A stretch of 5,522 nucleotides of DNA, from NCBI GenBank assembly GCA_034433795.1, contig DAOUAE010000054.1, positions 1 to 5,522 of the forward strand, given 5' to 3'. This DNA is from DAOUAE01 sp034433795. Its GTDB lineage: Bacteria; Chloroflexota; UBA6077; FW602-bin22; DAOUAE01. A program made the translations under genes and the position numbers. This document shows, piece after piece, positions 1 to 4,356 of the stretch (within the stretch, counting starts at the first letter, position 1; the number at the start of each line of letters is the position of its first letter). The notes below the pieces were generated by a model. That model was not told where the DNA came from and did no database searches. It was given only the letters and a program-made list of their open reading frames with translations.

Positions 1-40
1 GGGACGGGCGGGGCGGCCCGGGTCCCTCTCCGTGGGGGAC
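1..40 (-). terminator. Possible GC-rich hairpin downstream of the aldehyde dehydrogenase gene
   Basis: GGGAC (1-5) plus GGGC (6-9) can pair with GCCC (16-19) and GTCCC (22-26), interrupted by a two-base bulge. The same GTCCC can instead pair with GGGAC at 36-40, so two alternative hairpins are possible. This begins 27-41 bp past the dehydrogenase stop codon on the minus strand, a natural terminator position. Any T-run would lie outside the window, so this is only suggestive. Confidence 0.25.
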
Positions 41-66
41 GGTCGGCCTGGTCGGGGTGGTGGGGA

Positions 67-1530
67 TCAGGCGTAGCGGATGCAGACCGTCTTGACCTGG
101 GTGTAGGTCAGGATGGCCTCCAGGCCCTTCTCCCGGCCGAAGCCGCTCTTCTTGTAGCCGCCGAAGGGCAGTTCGATGCCGCCGCCGGCGCCGTAGGTGT
201 TGACGAAGACCTGACCGGCCCGCAGGCGGCTGGCCAGGTAGTGGGCCTTCTTGATATCGCGCGTCCAGACGCCGGCCACCAGCCCGTAGTCGGTGCCGTT
301 GGCCATGGCCACCGCCTCCTCCAGGTCGCGGAACGGCGTCACCGCCAGGACCGGTCCGAAGATCTCCTCGCGGGCCACCCGCGACGCGGGCGGGACCTGG
401 TCCAGGATCGTCGGCTCGAAGAAGAAGCCGCGGGCCAGGCGCGGGTCATCCGGCCGTTTGCCGCCCAGAACGACGACCGCCCCCTCCTGTCGGCCGATCT
501 CGACATAACTCTGGACGCGCTGCAGTTGCCGGGCCGAGACCAGCGGGCCCATATCCGGGTCCTCCAGGCCGGGGCCCAGCCGCAGGCGGGCCATGCGTTC
601 GCGCAGCTGGTCGACCAGTTCGCGGTGGCGGGCGGTGGCCACCAGCAGCCGGGAGCCGGCCGAGCAGGTCTGGCCGCAGTTCTGGGTGATGGCCCGGATG
701 AGGACGGGCAGGGCCTCCTCCAGGTCGGCGTCCTCGAAGACGATCTGCGGGTTCTTGCCGCCCAGTTCCAGGGTCACCGGGGCCTGGTGCTCGGCGGCCA
801 GTTTCATGACATGGGTGCCGACCTCGACCGAGCCGGTGAAGGTGACCTGGTTGACGCCGGGGTGGCGGGCCAGCGGATCACCGACCCGTTCGCCGGGGCC
901 GGTCACCACATTGAGAACGCCGGGCGGGAGGCCTGCCTCCAGGGCGATCTCGGCCAGGCGCAGGATCGAGAGCGGGGCCTCAGAGGAGGGTTTGGCCACC
1001 ACCGTGTTGCCGCAGGCCAGGGCGGCGGCGATGCCCCGGCCGGCGATCTGGAGCGGGTAGTTCCAGGGGATGATGTGGGCCGAGACGCCGTAGGGCTCGC
1101 GGACGGTGTAGGCGGTGAAGCCCTCGGGCATGGGGATGGTCATCCCGGTGACCTTATCGGCGATCCCGGCGTAGTAGAGGAAGTAGCGGGCGCAGACCTG
1201 CGCGTCGGTGCGGGCCTCGCGCAGGGGCTTGCCGACGTCCTGGCTCTCGATCCGGGCCAGCTCCTCGGCGTGGGCCTGGAGGGCCTGCCCGACCTGGTAG
1301 AGCAGGCGGGCGCGCTCGGCCGGGGCCAGCCGGCCCCAGCGCGGGCTCTCGAAGGCCTCACGGGCGGCGGCCACCGCCCGGTCGACGTCGGCCGGGGTGG
1401 CCGACGCGACCTCGGCGATCGGCTCGCCGGTCGCCGGGTCGTAGGTGAAAAAGGTTGCGCCGTCGCTGGCCGGGACCTTCTCACCGCCGATGATGAGAGA
1501 GCGGCTGATCACGCGTTGCTCGACGCTCAT
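67..1530 (-). CDS. NAD(P)-dependent aldehyde dehydrogenase (betaine/aminoaldehyde dehydrogenase-like)
   Basis: A 487-residue cytoplasmic enzyme of the aldehyde dehydrogenase superfamily, which oxidises an aldehyde to its acid with NAD(P)+. Length is normal for the family. Visible motifs are PWNYP with the oxyanion Asn157, KPS with cofactor-binding Lys180, FTGS at 231-234, ELGGK with general base Glu255, GQTC with catalytic Cys289, EEIFGP with Glu389 that positions the nicotinamide ribose, and a C-terminal PFGGYKKSGFGRE at 455-467. All catalytic residues are intact. The start is the ATG at 1530, preceded by GGAGGG at 1536-1541 with a 5-nt spacer; the open frame runs further upstream but only as a shadow of the preceding gene. 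Its ATG overlaps the TGA of the pterin dehydratase gene (ATGA), which implies translational coupling. The exact substrate cannot be read from sequence; the C-terminal block resembles betaine, aminobutyraldehyde and related dehydrogenases. Family very secure, substrate open. Confidence 0.96.
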   Translation of the reverse strand: MSVEQRVISRSLIIGGEKVPASDGATFFTYDPATGEPIAEVASATPADVDRAVAAAREAFESPRWGRLAPAERARLLYQVGQALQAHAEELARIESQDVGKPLREARTDAQVCARYFLYYAGIADKVTGMTIPMPEGFTAYTVREPYGVSAHIIPWNYPLQIAGRGIAAALACGNTVVAKPSSEAPLSILRLAEIALEAGLPPGVLNVVTGPGERVGDPLARHPGVNQVTFTGSVEVGTHVMKLAAEHQAPVTLELGGKNPQIVFEDADLEEALPVLIRAITQNCGQTCSAGSRLLVATARHRELVDQLRERMARLRLGPGLEDPDMGPLVSARQLQRVQSYVEIGRQEGAVVVLGGKRPDDPRLARGFFFEPTILDQVPPASRVAREEIFGPVLAVTPFRDLEEAVAMANGTDYGLVAGVWTRDIKKAHYLASRLRAGQVFVNTYGAGGGIELPFGGYKKSGFGREKGLEAILTYTQVKTVCIRYA

Positions 1531-1937
1531 GGCTTCCCTCCAGCCTCTGCCTGCGACCGGGCTCCGGCGGCCGGGCCGGCGGTTGCGCCGGTCCGGGCCA
1601 GCCACTCCTGATAGAGCCGGTCGATCTTGGCCGCCATGATGAAATCGCTCTCGCTCAGTCCCCGGATCTTGTGGGTCCAGAGTTCGACCCGCACCTCGCC
1701 CCAGCGGACGACCAGATCGGGGTGATGGCCTTCGGCCTCGGCGATCGCGGTGATGGCGTTGACGAAGTCCACCGCCTGGCGGAAGTTCCGGAAGCGGAAG
1801 CTTTTCACCAGGCGCTGGTTCTCCACCACCTGCCAACCGTCGAGCTGGGCCAGGAGCGGGGCGAACTCCGCCGGGGTGAGCGGGGGAACACCGCCACGGC
1901 AGGGGACACAGCGGCGGTCGGCGAGCGGGCTGACCAT
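1527..1937 (-). CDS. Pterin-4a-carbinolamine dehydratase (PCD/DCoH)
   Basis: A 136-residue protein that dehydrates 4a-hydroxytetrahydropterin to quinonoid dihydropterin, recycling the pterin cofactor of aromatic amino acid hydroxylases and perhaps molybdopterin-type pterins. The PCD signature is complete: Glu67, His71-His72-Pro73, Trp79, His89 and Asp98 with the family spacing. The N-terminal CVPCRGG (10-16) followed by PPLT is also typical of bacterial members. About 20 residues after position 116 (rich in Gly, Ala and Pro) extend past the usual domain end. The start is the ATG at 1937, with a strong GGAGGAGGG Shine-Dalgarno at 1940-1948 two bases upstream of the ATG; an in-frame ATG further upstream lacks a ribosome site. 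The stop overlaps the ATG of the aldehyde dehydrogenase gene. No aromatic amino acid hydroxylase is visible in the window, so its physiological partner is unknown. Confidence 0.94.
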   Translation of the reverse strand: MVSPLADRRCVPCRGGVPPLTPAEFAPLLAQLDGWQVVENQRLVKSFRFRNFRQAVDFVNAITAIAEAEGHHPDLVVRWGEVRVELWTHKIRGLSESDFIMAAKIDRLYQEWLARTGATAGPAAGARSQAEAGGKP

Positions 1938-2122
1938 CGCCCTCCTCCACGCAGGCGTGCCGGTCCGTGGCGGCCAGCGCGGGACGGGCGCCGGGCCCGG
2001 CCAGGGTCCTGTCGCCGGCGGAGCAGGGCTCATCTGGAAAGAGGGGGACCGGCGCCGGGCAAGGCGGCCGGCCACCAGACCGGTCGGTGCTTTAATTATA
2101 CACCGTTTCCGCGAGGGGCGTG
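1938..2122. other. Intergenic leader between zinc-ribbon gene and pterin dehydratase gene
   Basis: 185 bp without a convincing gene. It contains a perfect TATAAT on the minus strand (2095-2100), so a transcript starting near 2088 would carry a GC-rich leader of about 150 nt before the pterin dehydratase ATG. Within the leader a 16-bp direct repeat occurs at 1981-1996 and 2045-2060 with one mismatch (GGGAC[G/C]GGCGCCGGGC on the plus strand), and a perfect 12-bp palindrome, GCCGGGCCCGGC, spans about 1990-2001. I do not recognise a known riboswitch, and no T-run follows the palindrome. Confidence 0.5.
1940..1948 (-). promoter_or_regulatory. Ribosome binding site of the pterin dehydratase gene
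   Basis: On the minus strand this reads GGAGGAGGG, with two overlapping GGAGG-like cores, and the ATG at 1937 follows two bases later; the upstream GGAGG core lies at a better spacing of about 6 nt. It decides this start over longer in-frame possibilities, none of which has such a site. Confidence 0.75.
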
Positions 2123-2126
2123 TCAG
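2095..2126 (-). promoter_or_regulatory. Putative promoter for the pterin dehydratase / aldehyde dehydrogenase operon
   Basis: The minus strand carries a perfect -10 hexamer TATAAT (2095-2100) in an AT-rich island that stands out from GC-rich surroundings. The best -35-like hexamer is CTGACA at 2121-2126, a 5 of 6 match, but its 20-nt spacer is longer than the usual 16-18; it also overlaps the stop codon of the zinc-ribbon gene. Transcription would begin near 2088. The -10 is strong evidence, the -35 assignment is weak. Confidence 0.55.
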
Positions 2127-2320
2127 CCCCGGCGGGATCGGCCGCGCCGGCTCGGCAGGCGGGCGCGCAGCGGGCGCAGCGTCTCGGCCAGCAGATCCTC
2201 CAGCGTGCCGCCCAGGGCCAGGTCGCGGACGTAGCCGCACTGGAGACAGCCGTGGTAGGCGCTGTCGTGGTCGTGCTGCAGAAAGAGGGTGCCACCGCAA
2301 CGGGGACAGCGACTCGCCAT
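2123..2320 (-). CDS. Small zinc-ribbon protein of unknown function
   Basis: A 65-residue protein with two CxxC knuckles, Cys5-Cys8 (CPRC) and Cys25-Cys28 (CLQC), separated by 16 residues and followed by GYVRDL. This is a classic rubredoxin-like zinc ribbon that should bind one zinc ion. The short segment between the knuckles contains His16, His18 and His23. A short helix-like stretch (LEDLLAETLRPL, about 39-50) leads to a strongly basic tail (RRGRSRRG at the C-terminus) that could contact nucleic acid. The start is the ATG at 2320. A GGAG sits only one base from the ATG and a GAG lies about 6 nt upstream, so the ribosome site is poor. It lies 95 bp downstream of the maf gene on the same strand and could be read from it. 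Function is not known; a regulator or an RNA/DNA-binding accessory protein is possible. Confidence 0.8.
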   Translation of the reverse strand: MASRCPRCGGTLFLQHDHDSAYHGCLQCGYVRDLALGGTLEDLLAETLRPLRARLPSRRGRSRRG

Positions 2321-2380
2321 GCTCCGCTCACCGGTATGGTCTCCACCAGAAGATCTCGGTCGGCCGGGCTCGGGTCCGTA

Positions 2381-2395
2381 TCGGGGAATCCCCGA
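2381..2395. promoter_or_regulatory. Perfect 15-bp palindrome upstream of the zinc-ribbon gene
   Basis: TCGGGGAATCCCCGA is two 7-bp perfect arms around a single central base. It lies in the 95-bp gap between the maf stop (2416) and the zinc-ribbon start (2320). Its near-zero spacer favours a dimeric protein operator over an RNA hairpin, and no T-run follows on either strand. No obvious -10 for the zinc-ribbon gene was found nearby, so its role is unproven. Confidence 0.4.
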
Positions 2396-2415
2396 GGCGC
2401 GGGGACCGGTTGGGG

Positions 2416-3054
2416 CTAGAGGCCCGCCGGTGGCCGGCAGACCGTCGCCTGATAGCGACCGAACGGACAGGCCAGGGCGGCGGGCCGGGGGACGGTCAGC
2501 CCGACGGTGGTGAGCAGGGTCTCGACGTAGCCCAGCGGCAGGCCGACGACGTTGCAGGTGCAGCCCTCGACGCGCTCGACCGGACGGAAGGTCGGGTGCT
2601 GGATGGCGTAGCTGCCGGCCTTGTCGAAGGGGTCGCCGGTGGCGATGTAGGCGGCGATCTCCTCGTCGCGGTAGCGGCGCATCCAGACGCGCGACCGGGC
2701 GGCCAGACAGTGGTGCTGGCCGGGGGCGGCCACGGCGACGCCGGTCACCACCAGGTGGTCGCGGCCGCGCAGGGCCCGGAGCATGGTCCAGGCTTCGGCG
2801 GCGGTCTGTGGTTTGCCCAGGATGGTGCCCTCCAGGGCCACGATGGTGTCGGCGGCCAGGACGACCGCGTGGGGAGCGCGGCTGAAGACGGCCTGCGCCT
2901 TCTCGCGGGCCAGCCGCTCGGCGGCGGCCTCTGGGGGCTCGCCGGGGTGGATGATCTCCGGGACCTCGGGCGGCCAGACGGTGAACGTCAGGCCCAGGGC
3001 CCGCAGGAGCTCCTGCCGACGGGGCGAGGCGCTGGCGAGGATGAGTCGGGCCAT
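2416..3054 (-). CDS. maf: Maf-family nucleoside triphosphate pyrophosphatase (YhdE-like, dTTP/UTP type)
   Basis: A 212-residue cytoplasmic house-cleaning enzyme that hydrolyses non-canonical or excess nucleoside triphosphates to monophosphate and pyrophosphate. Motifs in order are SASPRR at 8-13 (phosphate-binding arginines), AREKA at 49-53, AADT at 67-70 with catalytic Asp69, GKP at 80-82, DPFDKAGSYAIQ at 141-152, and NVVGLPL at 168-174. The DKAG..YAIQ form is that of the dTTP/UTP-specific YhdE subgroup rather than the m7GTP-type YceF. Usual length is about 190-200 residues; here a short C-terminal tail carries Cys196 and Cys206, and GCTCN (164-168) replaces the commoner Tyr-containing form. 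I chose the ATG at 3054, which places the SASPRR motif normally; an ATG at 3066 would add four residues. Neither has a Shine-Dalgarno, but an extended -10 lies 7 nt upstream of 3054, suggesting a leaderless mRNA. Confidence 0.93.
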   Translation of the reverse strand: MARLILASASPRRQELLRALGLTFTVWPPEVPEIIHPGEPPEAAAERLAREKAQAVFSRAPHAVVLAADTIVALEGTILGKPQTAAEAWTMLRALRGRDHLVVTGVAVAAPGQHHCLAARSRVWMRRYRDEEIAAYIATGDPFDKAGSYAIQHPTFRPVERVEGCTCNVVGLPLGYVETLLTTVGLTVPRPAALACPFGRYQATVCRPPAGL

Positions 3055-3061
3055 CGGCAGG

Positions 3062-3070
3062 ATCATAACA
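3062..3070 (-). promoter_or_regulatory. Extended -10 promoter of maf, leaderless arrangement
   Basis: The minus strand reads TGTTATGAT, that is TGn followed by TATGAT (5 of 6 to TATAAT). The ATG at 3054 begins after a 7-nt gap, almost exactly where transcription should start (about 3055). No good -35 was found at 16-18 bp, consistent with an extended -10. The lack of a Shine-Dalgarno fits a leaderless transcript. Confidence 0.5.
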
Positions 3071-3277
3071 CAGGAAGCAGGGACCGTGCGCCGAAAGAAC
3101 GTTCGTCCCGGCAGAGAGAGCGAGCCATCCTGGCCTTGATCTGGATAGGCGTACTTCCGCTGGGCTGATTGCTGTCTGTTAGCTGGTCTTCGCTCTTCTC
3201 TTGCTCGCGAATGCCTCCCCGCCGTTGGATTTCTGCCGATGGCTCCATTAAAGGCTGTCCTGATCTCCTCACAGCGA

Positions 3278-3287
3278 TATGATAACA
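3278..3287. promoter_or_regulatory. Overlapping -10 elements on both strands
   Basis: On the plus strand TATGAT occupies 3278-3283, with a weak CTGTCC at 3255-3260 and a 17-bp spacer. On the minus strand the same bases give an extended -10, TGTTATCAT (3279-3287). Such symmetric -10 regions are known to drive divergent transcription in bacteria. Predicted starts are near 3290 (plus) and 3272 (minus). Confidence 0.4.
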
Positions 3288-3298
3288 GCAAGGATCAC

Positions 3299-3317
3299 AC
3301 CGGTATCGCCGGTTTTC
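3299..3317 (+). terminator. Small hairpin followed by a T-run
   Basis: ACCGG (3299-3303), a TATCG loop and CCGGT (3309-3313) form a 5-bp stem; the run of four Ts (3313-3316) begins with the last base of the stem. This looks like a minimal intrinsic terminator for plus-strand transcription. It lies about 10 nt past the predicted plus-strand start from the symmetric -10, which would make that transcript very short. The stem is short, so confidence is limited. Confidence 0.35.
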
Positions 3318-3416
3318 TGGCCATTACCAGCACGTGGGGCCGGCTGAACGGGTGGTGCCGCTGGTCTCCGCGGTGCGGGAGGTCCATCTTTCGTCCCGGT
3401 GGGGGGTCAGCAAAGC

Positions 3417-3431
3417 GCCCACGGCGTGGGC
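3417..3431. promoter_or_regulatory. Inverted repeat beside the SAM hydrolase promoter
   Basis: GCCCAC / GGC / GTGGGC is a perfect 6-bp inverted repeat with a 3-bp centre. It ends 8 bp before the TAGAAT box at 3440-3445 and so covers the place where a -35 element would be. That position is typical of a repressor operator, or of an activator-dependent promoter lacking a -35. It overlaps a second palindrome, TGGGCCCA (3427-3434). Confidence 0.4.
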
Positions 3432-3439
3432 CCAGCGTG

Positions 3440-3445
3440 TAGAAT
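3440..3445 (+). promoter_or_regulatory. Putative -10 of the SAM hydrolase / deacetylase operon
   Basis: TAGAAT matches TATAAT at 5 of 6 positions. No recognisable -35 is present at the right distance. Transcription from here would begin near 3452, giving a leader of about 29 nt before the GTG at 3481 that includes the GGGAG ribosome site (3466-3470). Confidence 0.4.
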
Positions 3446-3480
3446 GGAGACGACACCAAAGAGCTGGGAGTGCCAAGACC

Positions 3481-4356
3481 GTGACCGACCCTGATCTGGT
3501 GCCAGCCGGACCCACGGTGTCCCCGCCGGCCTGTGGGCTGATCGCGCTCCTGACCGACTTCGGACTGGACGACCCCTACGTCGGTATCATGAAAGGGGTC
3601 ATCGCCCGGCTCAATCCGGCGGCCACCGTCCTCGACCTCTGCCATGGGGTGCGTCCCCAGAACGTCCGGGAGGGAGCCTTCCTCCTGGCCACGGCCCTCC
3701 CCTATTTCCCCCCGGGCACGGTCTTCGTGGCGGTGGTGGACCCCGGCGTGGGCACCGCCCGGCGTCCCCTGGCCCTGGCCACGCCGGCGGGCTTTTTCGT
3801 CGGGCCCGATAACGGTCTCCTGACCTGGGCTCTGCCCGGCGGCCCGACGGGGCTGGAGACCACGCCCCGGGAGGGGCCGCTCCCGCCGGGCGTCCGGGCG
3901 GTCGAACTGACCAATCCGGCCTACTGGCTGCCCACGGTCAGCGCCACCTTCCACGGCCGCGACATCTTCGCCCCGGTGGCCGCCCACCTGGCCCGGGGCG
4001 TCCCGCTGGAGGACCTCGGTCGACCGCTCGACCGGATCCTCTGGCTGCCCCGGCCCCGGCCGGTCCGCCGGTCTGACGGGACCCTGGAGGCCCATGTCCT
4101 GCACATCGACCGCTTCGGCAACCTGATCACCGATCTCGAGCCGGCCGACCTCCGGCCGCTCGGCCCCCGGCCCGTGTTTACGGTGGGGTCGTCTCAGATC
4201 GTCGGCCTGGTCCGGACCTATGCTGAGGGCCAGGGGCTGGTGGCGCTGGTCGGCAGCAGCGGTCACATTGAGATCGCCCTGCCCAACGGCAGCGCCGCCC
4301 GGCAGACCGGTCTGGACCTCGGGGCGATCATTGTGGTGGCGCCAGGAGGCGGCTGA
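3481..4356 (+). CDS. S-adenosyl-L-methionine hydrolase (adenosine-forming), DUF62 / SAM hydroxide adenosyltransferase family
   Basis: A 291-residue soluble enzyme of the family that includes fluorinase and chlorinase; ordinary members use hydroxide to split SAM into adenosine and methionine. Signatures are LLTDFGLDDPYVGIMKG at 23-39, PYFPPGTV at 74-81, VVDPGVGTARR at 85-95, FVGPDNGLL at 106-114, FHGRDIFAP at 157-165, RFGNLITD at 211-218 and the C-terminal SSGHIEIALPNGSA at 259-272. The catalytic Asp-Arg-His set of DUF62 enzymes corresponds to Asp87, Arg94 or Arg95, and His158. The start is GTG at 3481, with GGGAG at 3466-3470 ten bases upstream. The frame stays open back to a GTG at 3334, but those residues look non-coding and lack family similarity; GTGs at 3499 and 3517 are alternatives. 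Its TGA overlaps the ATG of the next gene, so the two are co-translated. I see no evidence that it is a halogenase. Confidence 0.94.
   Translation: MTDPDLVPAGPTVSPPACGLIALLTDFGLDDPYVGIMKGVIARLNPAATVLDLCHGVRPQNVREGAFLLATALPYFPPGTVFVAVVDPGVGTARRPLALATPAGFFVGPDNGLLTWALPGGPTGLETTPREGPLPPGVRAVELTNPAYWLPTVSATFHGRDIFAPVAAHLARGVPLEDLGRPLDRILWLPRPRPVRRSDGTLEAHVLHIDRFGNLITDLEPADLRPLGPRPVFTVGSSQIVGLVRTYAEGQGLVALVGSSGHIEIALPNGSAARQTGLDLGAIIVVAPGGG
4344..4349 (+). promoter_or_regulatory. Ribosome binding site of the deacetylase gene
   Basis: A perfect AGGAGG inside the end of the SAM hydrolase gene, 6 nt before the ATG at 4356. With the TGATG stop/start overlap it fixes the start of the deacetylase gene and supports both independent and coupled initiation. 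Confidence 0.85.

Larger units (their letters stand above)
3071..3480. other. Divergent intergenic region between maf and the SAM hydrolase operon
   Basis: About 410 bp, clearly more AT-rich than its surroundings (notably 3120-3330), with no convincing gene. It holds a bidirectional -10 (3278-3287), a hairpin followed by four Ts (3299-3317), an 8-bp palindrome GAACGTTC (3097-3104) roughly 45 bp upstream of the maf start, a 6-bp inverted repeat (3417-3431), and a TAGAAT box (3440-3445) in front of the SAM hydrolase. A short minus-strand open frame (3272 to 3063) is discussed as a finding. Confidence 0.55.

Noticed and set aside
241..1611. Plus-strand open frame of 456 codons antisense to the aldehyde dehydrogenase gene
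   Set aside because: It mirrors a gene with complete catalytic motifs in GC-rich DNA, where antisense frames stay open by composition. Its Gly/Ala/Asp/Arg-rich protein shows no domain.
3097..3104. GAACGTTC palindrome considered as a LexA-type SOS box upstream of maf
   Set aside because: The Gram-positive SOS box needs a 4-bp gap between GAAC and GTTC; here the arms are adjacent. An 8-bp palindrome alone is not significant.
1750..3168. Plus-strand open frame of 472 codons running across four minus-strand features
   Set aside because: It crosses the maf and zinc-ribbon genes, most of the pterin dehydratase gene and two intergenic regions, has low-complexity composition and no motif. GC-rich absence of stops explains it.
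3334..3480. 49-codon N-terminal extension of the SAM hydrolase from a GTG at 3334
   Set aside because: The extension covers the likely promoter and operator, shows no family similarity, and the GTG at 3481 has a GGGAG site upstream and gives a normal length.
3295..4266. Minus-strand open frame of 323 codons antisense to the SAM hydrolase gene
   Set aside because: It is a shadow of a gene with unmistakable family motifs; the protein is low in complexity and rich in Arg, Gly and Asp.
3481..4356. Possible fluorinase or chlorinase activity of the DUF62 protein
   Set aside because: The sequence has the hydrolase-like Asp-Arg-His arrangement and a general DUF62 layout; I see no halogenase-specific insertion and no halometabolite genes nearby.
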